This document shows, in pieces, positions 1 to 5,042 of a stretch of 5,042 bases of DNA. This DNA is from Ahrensia sp. (GTDB lineage Bacteria > Pseudomonadota > Alphaproteobacteria > Rhizobiales > Rhizobiaceae). The position numbers and the translations under genes were made by a program. Positions within the stretch are counted from its first letter, which is position 1; each line of letters begins with the position of its first letter. The stretch lies in NCBI GenBank assembly GCA_024639025.1, contig JAHEJF010000189.1, positions 1-5,042 of the forward strand, given 5' to 3'. The notes below the pieces were generated by a model. The model did not search any database and was not told the origin of the DNA. It saw nothing but the letters and a program-made list of their open reading frames with translations.

Positions 1-1230
1 ACCATTGTCTGGATCCTTGATATAAGCTCGTTCCTTGGTTCTTATGCAGTGCGTCAGACTTGAATGTCTGCCTGATTTCGGCATGCCTGACGGCCAGCTG
101 GTGCCGATATATCCATGATAGTCGCCAATCTGTGCGAAAACCTCTTCCCGCAATGGTTCTTGATGACCATCGCGAACCCACTCCAATAGATTTCGGCCTT
201 GATTTTCCGGAGGGGCAACACCCGCAATATCCAAAAGTGTCGGGAACAAGTCGACTGAACTTGTCAGGCCTTCAATGCGTCGCGGACTTCGTTCATCTGC
301 GCCCTGTGGCGGGACAATGATCAAGGGTACGTGGAGGAGGCACTTGTAAAGCGATTCAGACTTGTTGAAGAGTCCTTTCTCTCCCGTGTAGTCGCCGTGG
401 TCTGACCCCAACACAATCCAAGTATTTTCCAACATGCCGCGCTCATCCAGCGCTTTGTGCAAGCGAGCCATTTCGTCATCGATGTAACGGATCATGCCGT
501 AATAAGTTGCAAGAGCTCTGCGAAAGTCTGCCTCTGTGGCTTTATCGGTACCCACATCCTGACGTGCGAAGCGGTGCCAATCCGGCAATTCTTTCAGATC
601 GCCGATATCCGGTAGTGTCAAACCGTCAGGATCAAACATCGAGTCATAGGGCCGTGGGACGAAATAGGGAGGATGCGGATCGTCGTAGCACATGTGCAGG
701 AAGAACGGTCGCCCGCTGGCTTTGGCTTGGTCAGCCATGCGTATCGCGCGGTCCGTAAGCAATGCCGAATTGCCCTGGCTGGCATCAACATCAATTGCAC
801 CGCTTGACCAGGCTACATCCTTGCGACCGGATCGAATGTGGTCCAGCCACGAACTATAAAGTGGACCACGCTCATGCATCGGTGATTGCTCGTGCCATCC
901 GCGCGAAAGATTGCGCTCAGGTTCGTAATGGCCCGCCGCAGCGGTATAGTATCCGGCGTTCTGCAGCAGCTCGGCGAGCTGAGGCAGATTGAACGGAGCG
1001 CGATTTTGATGGCAGGTGACGCCATGAACTTGCGGAAACATACCTGTATGAACCGACGCACGCGACGGCGTGCAAATCGGCGCAGCCGAATATGCGTCTT
1101 CAAATACCCAGCCGTTTTCAGCCAAACTGTCACAATAAGGCATTGAAATGTCTCTATTGCCCATGAACGACATGGCCGACGCCTTGGCCTGATCAAACAT
1201 GACATACAAGATATTCGGTGAGTTGTTCAT
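1..1230 (-). CDS. Type I sulfatase (alkaline-phosphatase superfamily), 3' end beyond window
   Basis: An open frame of 410 codons starts at ATG 1230-1228 and runs off the left edge without a stop. The family is usually about 480-520 residues, so some 70-110 C-terminal residues are probably missing. Seen in the translation: the N-terminal metal-site strand PNILYVMFDQ (D13), the formylglycine signature CTPSRASVHTG with the modifiable Cys53 and Arg57, AGYYTAAAG (92-100), FFLHMCYDDPHPPY (176-189, His186), the metal-ligand pair SDHGD (D277, H278) and the downstream FNKSESLY with Lys290. These are hallmarks of Cys-type sulfatases, which hydrolyse sulfate esters using formylglycine and a divalent metal. 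There is no signal peptide, so the enzyme is predicted to be cytoplasmic and to act on an imported small substrate. It is the second gene of a leftward operon, and its start overlaps the stop of the aldolase gene. Odd point: the usual GK(W)H motif reads GHYE (100-103). Phosphonate monoesterase activity is an alternative. Confidence 0.93.
   Translation of the reverse strand, partial: MNNSPNILYVMFDQAKASAMSFMGNRDISMPYCDSLAENGWVFEDAYSAAPICTPSRASVHTGMFPQVHGVTCHQNRAPFNLPQLAELLQNAGYYTAAAGHYEPERNLSRGWHEQSPMHERGPLYSSWLDHIRSGRKDVAWSSGAIDVDASQGNSALLTDRAIRMADQAKASGRPFFLHMCYDDPHPPYFVPRPYDSMFDPDGLTLPDIGDLKELPDWHRFARQDVGTDKATEADFRRALATYYGMIRYIDDEMARLHKALDERGMLENTWIVLGSDHGDYTGEKGLFNKSESLYKCLLHVPLIIVPPQGADERSPRRIEGLTSSVDLFPTLLDIAGVAPPENQGRNLLEWVRDGHQEPLREEVFAQIGDYHGYIGTSWPSGMPKSGRHSSLTHCIRTKERAYIKDPDNG
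1227..1230 (-). promoter_or_regulatory. ATGA stop/start overlap (translational coupling)
   Basis: The aldolase stop TGA (1229-1227) overlaps the sulfatase start ATG (1230-1228) by two bases, giving ATGA. No good Shine-Dalgarno sequence precedes the sulfatase start (only TTCGGG just upstream). Its translation is therefore probably re-initiated by ribosomes finishing the aldolase, which would keep the two products at linked levels. Confidence 0.75.
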
Positions 1231-2105
1231 CCCGAATAGCCGTTGTCGTCCAACCACTTATTGAGAAGATCCAAGGCGCCTTTTTCGGGGGCGCTAAACG
1301 GAGCCCTGCAGGGTCCAACTGGGATGCCCATTCTGTTCAACGCATGCTTTAGTCCCGGCATCACGCCGGTTTGTAGCAAAATTGCGATCAAAGCATTTGC
1401 TTTGCCCTGAAGTTGGCGTGCTTTGTCCACATCGCCGGCTTGAACAGCTGTTTCGATCCCCACATAAACGTCGCCGATCAGATTATAGGTCGACCCGATT
1501 CCGCCATCGGTTCCCATGGCGGCAGCCCCAAGAAACATCTCATCAGTGCCAAAATAAAACTTCTTGCTTGGTGCACTCGCGCGCAATTCTTGGAATTGAA
1601 AAAGGTCGGTCGCTGTAAACTTTGCACCGACAATGCGTGGATCCCGCATGAGTTCCAGCAGCTTCGGAGTTGATAAATCTGTCCCTGTCAGTGCTGGAAT
1701 ATTGTAGATGATGACAGGAAGTTCCGCAGCATCAGCGATCGCCAAATAATAGGTATTTATGTCGTCGAAGTTATGTTTGTAGTAGTACGGTGGAACCGCG
1801 GAAACTGCATCATATCCACTCGCTTTGGCAGTCTCGGCCAATGCAGTTGCATCGCCAGTCGATGCCGCTCCAACATGGGCAATCAGAGTGCATTTTCCTC
1901 GCGCATACTCTGCAAGGACGGTCAGCAAATGCGCACGTTCTTCACGGCTTTGCAAAATACTCTCACCTGTAGACCCACTCGCATAAAGACCGTGGACGCC
2001 CGTCGAAAGAATGTAGTCAACGAGTGGTGCGACCCCATGTTCATTGAAGCTTCCGTCCTCACCGAACGGCGTCAGCATGGCCGCAAAAATCGAACCTGAT
2101 ATCAT
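1227..2105 (-). CDS. N-acetylneuraminate lyase-like aldolase (DapA/NanA family)
   Basis: The product is a 292-residue class I aldolase of the dihydrodipicolinate synthase/N-acetylneuraminate lyase superfamily. It is predicted to split a 2-keto-3-deoxy sugar acid into pyruvate and an aldehyde through a lysine Schiff base, in the cytoplasm. Motifs seen: GSTGE (44-48), LIAHVG, YDAVSAVPPYYY, YNIPALTG (Tyr134), GAKFTATD (Lys162, Thr164), FGTDE (185-189) and DGGIGSTYN (Ser205). Compared from memory with E. coli NanA, these sit at a constant offset of three from S47/T48, Y137, K165, T167, G189/D191/E192 and S208, so the sialate-binding set is kept and NanA is a better match than DapA. ATG 2105 is chosen over an in-frame TTG at 2123, because the TTG start would add residues with no counterpart in NanA and would overlap the likely ribosome-binding site. 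It is the first gene of the leftward operon. A related keto-acid aldolase is possible. Confidence 0.88.
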   Translation of the reverse strand: MISGSIFAAMLTPFGEDGSFNEHGVAPLVDYILSTGVHGLYASGSTGESILQSREERAHLLTVLAEYARGKCTLIAHVGAASTGDATALAETAKASGYDAVSAVPPYYYKHNFDDINTYYLAIADAAELPVIIYNIPALTGTDLSTPKLLELMRDPRIVGAKFTATDLFQFQELRASAPSKKFYFGTDEMFLGAAAMGTDGGIGSTYNLIGDVYVGIETAVQAGDVDKARQLQGKANALIAILLQTGVMPGLKHALNRMGIPVGPCRAPFSAPEKGALDLLNKWLDDNGYSG

Positions 2106-2116
2106 TTCTCGTCGAG

Positions 2117-2121
2117 CTCCC
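2117..2121 (-). promoter_or_regulatory. Ribosome-binding site of the aldolase gene
   Basis: GGGAG on the minus strand lies 11 bases before ATG 2105, a little far but the only purine-rich match to the anti-SD in the leader. It overlaps the alternative TTG start (2123-2121), which argues against that start. Confidence 0.5.
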
Positions 2122-2171
2122 AATTAGTCTGACGCCAATTCGATCAAATAAATCGACATCAGCTGTTTCAA

Positions 2172-2176
2172 TTGGT
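2172..2176 (+). promoter_or_regulatory. Outer half-site TTGGT, left
   Basis: TTGGT repeats the left core of the central palindrome (TTGGT 2193-2197) exactly 21 bp upstream. It is the mirror image of the right outer half-site about the same centre. A 21-bp step is two helical turns and puts the half-sites on one face of the DNA. Confidence 0.45.
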
Positions 2177-2200
2177 AAGCCTGATAATCATTTTGGTCAA
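2172..2200 (-). promoter_or_regulatory. Possible sigma70-type promoter of the aldolase-sulfatase operon
   Basis: On the minus strand TTGACC (2200-2195) is a good -35 match lying within the central palindrome. Seventeen bases further is TACCAA (2177-2172), a weak -10 that coincides with the left outer half-site. It mirrors the geometry of the rightward promoter. A tentative call. Confidence 0.3.
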
Positions 2201-2206
2201 CCAAAA
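2191..2206. promoter_or_regulatory. Palindromic operator candidate for the GntR/FadR-type regulator
   Basis: TTTTGGT-CA-ACCAAAA is an inverted repeat with 7-bp perfect arms and a 2-bp centre. FadR-subfamily regulators such as PdhR, LldR and FadR bind short TGGT...ACCA palindromes, so the site fits the class of the adjacent regulator. The usual spacer in those sites is nearer three bases. It lies midway between the two operons, so one bound dimer could control both and also the regulator's own gene. Confidence 0.7.
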
Positions 2207-2221
2207 ATAAAAAAGTAGACA
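2193..2221 (+). promoter_or_regulatory. Possible sigma70-type promoter of the regulator-transporter operon
   Basis: TTGGTC (2193-2198) and TAGACA (2216-2221) are separated by 17 bases. The -35 match is fair and the -10 match is poor (three of six). The -35 would lie inside the central palindrome, which suits repression by the GntR protein. The predicted transcript would start near 2228, only a few bases before ATG 2235, which favours the GTG 2268 start. A tentative call. Confidence 0.3.
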
Positions 2222-2225
2222 CCAA
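2221..2225 (+). promoter_or_regulatory. Outer half-site ACCAA, right
   Basis: ACCAA, within ACCAAAA at 2221-2227, repeats the right arm of the central palindrome (ACCAAAA 2200-2206) exactly 21 bp downstream. It mirrors the left outer half-site about the centre between 2198 and 2199. Confidence 0.45.
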
Positions 2226-2254
2226 AAGATTTCTATGGTTTGCTTTGGGCTTCT

Positions 2255-2260
2255 GGGAGG
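2255..2260 (+). promoter_or_regulatory. Ribosome-binding site that fixes the GntR start
   Basis: GGGAGG is a strong Shine-Dalgarno sequence seven bases before GTG 2268 and four before GTG 2265. The in-frame ATG at 2235 has no such site upstream. This moves the start to a GTG codon. Confidence 0.75.
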
Positions 2261-2267
2261 AATCGTG

Positions 2268-2987
2268 GTGACTGAGAAAACAGCCTCATCTATTGCCAGC
2301 AGTTTGGCGGCCGACATTCATTTGGGCCGCTACCAACCTGGCGACATGTTGCCGAGTGAGCGCGGTCTTTGTGAAAAATTCTCAGTGGGTCGCAATGTGA
2401 TCCGCGAAGCAACAACAATCCTGCAAGGTATGGGGCTTGTTGATCAGTCCAAGGGCAAACGCCCCCGCGTGATTTCACCAACACTTGCAAAGGTTATGGA
2501 AGGCGTCGGAAGCGCGGCGCAGTACTTTTTTTCCGGAAGTGAAGGACTTGCGCATCTCGAACAAGCCCGGCTTTTCCTTGAGACCAGTCTTTTGCGTTAT
2601 GCAATTGAGCACGCGACCAATGCCCAGATCGGCAAACTGGTAGAGGCGATTGATTTGTGCGAGCGAAGCATTGATGAAATTGAAGCATTTCGCGATGCGG
2701 ATGTTCAATTTCACCGGATTATCGCTGAAATTCCAGGCAACCCGATTTTTGTGGCGCTGCACGACACTTTTGTCGAGCGCCTCATGAAGAACCGCGCTCT
2801 GCTTCCGGATTTCAAAGAGCGCAACCAAGCAAGCAATCAAGAGCATCGCGAAATCGTTGACGCAATTCTTGACAAAGATGCTGACCGGGCACTCGCAACT
2901 CTGACCGGACATCTTGAGCGTAATTTTGGCACATATTTCCGACTGACGATGGAGCGAAAACCGACCGCTGAAAACATAACAACATAA
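2268..2987 (+). CDS. GntR-family transcriptional regulator, FadR/FCD subfamily
   Basis: The product is a 239-residue DNA-binding repressor or activator, predicted to sense a small organic acid and control both operons. An N-terminal winged helix-turn-helix (about residues 5-70) shows the GntR pattern: IHLGRYQPGDMLPSE, then the recognition region FSVGRNVIREATTILQGMG. The C-terminal all-helical FCD domain (about 95-230) keeps the usual metal/ligand set: D145 and H149 in DADVQFH, H193 in QEHREIVDAI, and H215 in TGHLERN. Start: GTG 2268 has the strong SD; ATG 2235 would give 250 residues but has no SD, and its extra residues do not look like the family. Its stop is 22 bases before the binding-protein gene, so it is the first gene of the transporter operon and is probably autoregulated through the 2191-2206 palindrome. 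E. coli NanR, which controls sialate genes, is of the same subfamily, but orthology cannot be claimed. Confidence 0.9.
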   Translation: MTEKTASSIASSLAADIHLGRYQPGDMLPSERGLCEKFSVGRNVIREATTILQGMGLVDQSKGKRPRVISPTLAKVMEGVGSAAQYFFSGSEGLAHLEQARLFLETSLLRYAIEHATNAQIGKLVEAIDLCERSIDEIEAFRDADVQFHRIIAEIPGNPIFVALHDTFVERLMKNRALLPDFKERNQASNQEHREIVDAILDKDADRALATLTGHLERNFGTYFRLTMERKPTAENITT

Positions 2988-2997
2988 TCAAATCAAA

Positions 2998-3002
2998 GGG
3001 AG
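2998..3002 (+). promoter_or_regulatory. Ribosome-binding site of the solute-binding protein gene
   Basis: GGGAG lies seven bases before ATG 3010, in the 22-base gap after the regulator. It shows that the permuted gene has a normal start. Confidence 0.7.
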
Positions 3003-3009
3003 AATCTTC

Positions 3010-4581
3010 ATGAACAAACTACTTGGAATTGCTGTCACAGCAGCGATGGCAACCACGTCAACATTTGCCTACGCTGAAAGGGTCAACCAATTGTCCGACG
3101 AGCGGGTCCGCGCTGCGATCGCATATGCAATCGATATGGAAACAATCGTCGAAACTCTATTCGAAGGCAAAGCGATTGTTGCGGACTCAATGATACCTAA
3201 TGGTCCCTACAAGGCAGAGGGATTGGAGCGTTACGCTTATGATCCAGACAAGGCTCGAGAACTGCTCGCAGCGGCCAACTGGGACGACAGTCAGGTTCTT
3301 GACGTCGTATACTACTATGGCGACCAGCTGACGGCTGACCTGATGGTGGCACTTCAAGCCTATCTTGGGGATGTCGGCATTCAAATGACATATCGCAAGC
3401 TTGAAGGCGATGTTGGCGGTCAGCTAAATGCACTACCAGCCGATGGATCAGACACAAGTGCCGTCAAATGGGATATAGCTTACGGCGCCAAGGCAGCACT
3501 TGCGCTTCAAGAGTATTATAACGGCTATCAGTCTGGCAAAAGTTCTTACACCCCGGGCGATCCCAACCGTGATGCCCTCATTGCCTCCATCAACGGCACT
3601 GTCGATGTGGGTGAACAGCAGATGGCATTCAAAGAGTTCACGAAATTTGAAAACTCCGCTCTTTCGGATATCGCTCTGTATTACCAACAGCTGTTCATCT
3701 ATGAGAGCAACCGGTTAAACCGCAATGGCGGCCAATATGGCAACGATCAATTCGTTTACGATTGGGGTGTAGTCGACTGGACAGTGGAGCCAGATGATTC
3801 AGGCAAAGCGGTGATGTATACCAATACAGCCCCCAGTACCTTTTTTGATCATCCCTGGTTGAACCCCGGCATCTATGTTTTCTCGAAATTTGGACTTGAT
3901 CGGCTGATGACCGCGAATGGCGCATTGGCGCCTACAGAAGGGCAGTTAGCTGAAAGTGTTGAAGTGGCTGCCGATGGTATGTCCGTTACTTTCGATCTGA
4001 AGGATGGTTTGACATGGCACGATGGTGATGACCTGACTGCAGAAGACATTGTGTGGTCCATTGAAACTGCCAAAACAGTCCCGGGCATCAACGCGGTGTT
4101 CTCCAGCACCTTCGATGCGATTTCAGATATTTCCACTGATGGTGACAAAGTAACAATCAGCTTCAGCACGCTGGATCCCAACATGTTGCTAACATTCAGC
4201 CAGTTTGCACCTCTCCCCAAGCATTTGCTTGATGGTGTGAACCCGGCTGAATTCCAGCAGCACCCGTTCTGGCAAAATCCCGTTGGTTCTGGGCCATTCA
4301 AAATTGCCGAAGTGCAAATGAACGACTTTGTGCGATTGGTGCCATTTGAAGGCTACCATGGAGGCGTAGCCAAGATCGAAGAAATCGTAGCGTTCCCAAG
4401 TGGCGAGAACGATGGCAACGTCATTCAGAACGCTGAATCTGGGCGATTGGACTATGGATTTACAAAATCTGTTGGCGATGTTCAGGCGCTTGAAGCAATG
4501 GATCATATGCGGGTGATCCCAGCAGACATTCCTTACACCCGCTCGCTGCGCATCAACAAATTCGCGAAAATCGCAGAATAA
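3010..4581 (+). CDS. Circularly permuted periplasmic solute-binding protein (DppA/OppA type, SBP_bac_5)
   Basis: The product is a 523-residue periplasmic receptor for an ABC importer of the peptide/nickel class. The signal peptide is clear: MNK, a hydrophobic core, and AYA before Glu23. There is no lipobox Cys, so the protein is soluble. The mature part is in permuted order. Residues 24-260 are the normally C-terminal half: DERVRAAIAYAID (30-42), LFEGKA, YDPDKARELLAAANW (77-91), and the late DWGVVDW tail (251-257). Residues 266-523 are the normally N-terminal half: KAVMYTN start strand (266-272), QLAES (312-316), TWHDGDDLTAEDIVWS (335-350), PVGSGPFK (424-431), and RSLRINKFAK (511-520) just before the stop. 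Canonical proteins read 266-523 and then 24-260. Both halves appear complete and the mature length (about 500) is normal, so function is likely kept. An SD precedes it and a permease follows. Related importers carry peptides, nickel, sugars and, for SatABCD of Haemophilus ducreyi, sialic acid; the substrate here is unknown. Confidence 0.92.
   Translation: MNKLLGIAVTAAMATTSTFAYAERVNQLSDERVRAAIAYAIDMETIVETLFEGKAIVADSMIPNGPYKAEGLERYAYDPDKARELLAAANWDDSQVLDVVYYYGDQLTADLMVALQAYLGDVGIQMTYRKLEGDVGGQLNALPADGSDTSAVKWDIAYGAKAALALQEYYNGYQSGKSSYTPGDPNRDALIASINGTVDVGEQQMAFKEFTKFENSALSDIALYYQQLFIYESNRLNRNGGQYGNDQFVYDWGVVDWTVEPDDSGKAVMYTNTAPSTFFDHPWLNPGIYVFSKFGLDRLMTANGALAPTEGQLAESVEVAADGMSVTFDLKDGLTWHDGDDLTAEDIVWSIETAKTVPGINAVFSSTFDAISDISTDGDKVTISFSTLDPNMLLTFSQFAPLPKHLLDGVNPAEFQQHPFWQNPVGSGPFKIAEVQMNDFVRLVPFEGYHGGVAKIEEIVAFPSGENDGNVIQNAESGRLDYGFTKSVGDVQALEAMDHMRVIPADIPYTRSLRINKFAKIAE
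3787..3807 (+). other. Fusion linker joining the canonical C-terminus to the canonical N-terminus
   Basis: Residues 260-266 (EPDDSGK) link the end of the usual C-terminal half (tail DWGVVDWTVE) to the first strand of the usual N-terminal half (KAVMYTN). The stretch is short, polar and Gly/Pro-containing, as expected of a loop. In DppA-like folds both native termini belong to the same lobe, so a short loop could close them. The exact boundary is uncertain by a few residues. Confidence 0.6.
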
Positions 4582-4598
4582 CAGTCTTGCAAAGCAAC

Positions 4599-4622
4599 GG
4601 CGTGGCCTTTGATGGCCACGCC
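4599..4622 (+). other. Intergenic RNA hairpin between binding protein and permease genes
   Basis: GGCGTGGCC (4599-4607) and GGCCACGCC (4614-4622) form a perfect 9-bp GC-rich stem with a 6-base loop (TTTGAT). No U-run follows, so it is not a typical intrinsic terminator. Its place, 17 bases after the binding-protein stop and 33 before the permease start, fits the stabilising hairpins that raise binding-protein mRNA over permease mRNA in ABC operons. Partial termination is possible. Confidence 0.75.
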
Positions 4623-4655
4623 ATTCCGCCATACGCCTAGCAAGGATTATCTGAA

Positions 4656-5042
4656 ATGCTGACCTACATTATCAGACGACTTCTGGTCACCATTCCGATG
4701 CTATTTGTCATCAGCTTCCTTGTTTATTTCGGCCTGGAGCTGACACCCGGTGATGCGGTGTCGCATATGATCGATCCCGAAACTGCTAGTCAGATGACAA
4801 AGGAGCAGTTCGAGCAACTTCGCGAGGCGCTCGGTCTGAACAAGAGCTTTATTGAACGCTACTTTATTTGGGTCAGCAATGTATTGCAGGGCAATTTTGG
4901 ACATTCGCTGTCCGGAGGCGTGGCGATCTCAACGATTGTTTTGGATAGACTTCCAGCCACCTTGGAGTTGTCGCTATTTGCGCTTGTGTTCTCTACGTTG
5001 TTTGGGTGCGTATTGGGCACTATCAGTGCTCTCCGTCGCGGT
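4656..5042 (+). CDS. ABC transporter permease, DppB/OppB type, 5' part only
   Basis: An open frame of 129 codons from ATG 4656 runs off the right edge. AAGGA (4642-4646) lies nine bases upstream as its ribosome-binding site. The product is an inner-membrane subunit of a peptide/nickel-class importer and the likely partner of the preceding binding protein. Seen: the typical start MLTYIIRRLLVTIPML, a first membrane helix (about 9-28), LTPGDAV (29-35) matching the family's L-PGDP, a periplasmic stretch with the LREALGL motif, GNFGHSL (79-85), RLPATLELS (98-106), and a second helix (about 104-123) ending in ALRRG. The family is usually 305-340 residues, so about 60 percent is missing, including the EAA loop that contacts the ATPase. 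A DppC-type permease and one or two ATPases are expected downstream. Confidence 0.93.
   Translation, partial: MLTYIIRRLLVTIPMLFVISFLVYFGLELTPGDAVSHMIDPETASQMTKEQFEQLREALGLNKSFIERYFIWVSNVLQGNFGHSLSGGVAISTIVLDRLPATLELSLFALVFSTLFGCVLGTISALRRG

Larger units (their letters stand above)
2106..2267. promoter_or_regulatory. Divergent intergenic control region
   Basis: This AT-rich gap separates the leftward aldolase-sulfatase operon from the rightward regulator-transporter operon. It holds the central palindrome, two outer half-sites, an A-tract (AAAAATAAAAAA, 2203-2214) likely to curve the DNA, and the leaders of both operons. An extra inverted pair, CCAATT (2135-2140) and AATTGG (2170-2175), is also visible. 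No small gene is seen here. Confidence 0.75.

Noticed and set aside
813..1205. Minus-strand open frame of 130 codons within the sulfatase region, and plus-strand frames at 60-320 and 507-992
   Set aside because: They are in other frames of the sulfatase gene. Its own frame carries the full set of family motifs, while these are rich in Arg and Cys without any family pattern.
1227..2105. Dihydrodipicolinate synthase (DapA) for lysine synthesis
   Set aside because: The binding residues and the FGTDE and GIGSTYN segments match N-acetylneuraminate lyase, and the operon is catabolic with a GntR regulator and a sulfatase.
2106..2123. TTG 2123 as start of the aldolase gene
   Set aside because: It is a rare start codon that overlaps the only SD-like sequence. 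ATG 2105 gives an N-terminus that lines up with NanA.
2235..2267. ATG 2235 as start of the GntR gene
   Set aside because: No Shine-Dalgarno sequence precedes it, it would lie almost at the predicted transcript start, and a strong GGGAGG directs initiation to GTG 2268.
3010..4581. Binding-protein gene as a pseudogene, a frameshifted gene or two fused partial genes
   Set aside because: One uninterrupted frame holds a signal peptide and both halves of the family with all main motifs. Total length is normal and an SD is present. Nothing is duplicated or missing, so permutation explains it better than decay.
4599..4622. Intrinsic terminator after the binding-protein gene
   Set aside because: The stem is followed by ATTCCGCC, not a T-run, and a permease with its own SD follows in the same direction.
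3873..4632. Long antisense open frames opposite the binding-protein gene (3873-4301 and 4189-4632, minus strand)
   Set aside because: They lie opposite a well-supported gene and show no recognisable domain, signal or convincing ribosome-binding site.
2988..4655. Residual second copy of the binding-protein gene left by a tandem duplication
   Set aside because: The gap before the gene is 22 bases and the gap after it is 74 bases, mostly a hairpin and an SD. Neither contains recognisable remains of the family.

Overview
The window looks like part of the chromosome or a large replicon of a Gram-negative alphaproteobacterium of moderate GC content, perhaps a marine Rhodobacterales or Rhizobiales lineage. 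The taxonomic guess rests on overall protein style and on gene content typical of accessory catabolic islands; no marker gene is present.

The layout is two divergent operons around one control region. Leftward from about 2105 run a sialate-lyase-like aldolase of the DapA/NanA family (1227-2105) and a type I sulfatase (1230 down to the left edge, 3' end missing). They overlap by four bases (ATGA). Rightward from 2268 run a FadR-type GntR regulator (2268-2987), a periplasmic solute-binding protein of the peptide/nickel (DppA/OppA, SBP_bac_5) type (3010-4581), a stable intergenic hairpin (4599-4622), and the start of a DppB-type permease (4656 to the right edge). The roughly 160-base region between the operons carries a 16-bp palindrome. 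It is flanked by two outer half-sites placed symmetrically one 21-bp step away on each side, which makes a good candidate operator for the GntR protein.

The most remarkable feature is the solute-binding protein. Its sequence blocks are in the wrong order. After a normal signal peptide comes the half that is C-terminal in canonical DppA-like proteins (the VRAAIAYAID and YDPDKARELL motifs). The half that is normally N-terminal follows (LAES, the WHDGDDLTAEDIVWS motif, GSGPFK). The chain stops just where the canonical protein would enter its second lobe. This is a full-length circular permutation with intact translation signals and an intact operon context, not a truncated pseudogene.

Taken together the cluster reads as uptake and breakdown of a sulfated small acid sugar. 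The Dpp-type transporter imports it, the sulfatase (no signal peptide, hence cytoplasmic) removes the sulfate, and the aldolase splits the keto-acid. The aldolase keeps the residues that E. coli NanA uses for sialic acid, so a sulfated sialic acid or related 2-keto-3-deoxy acid is a reasonable guess. The substrate itself is inference.
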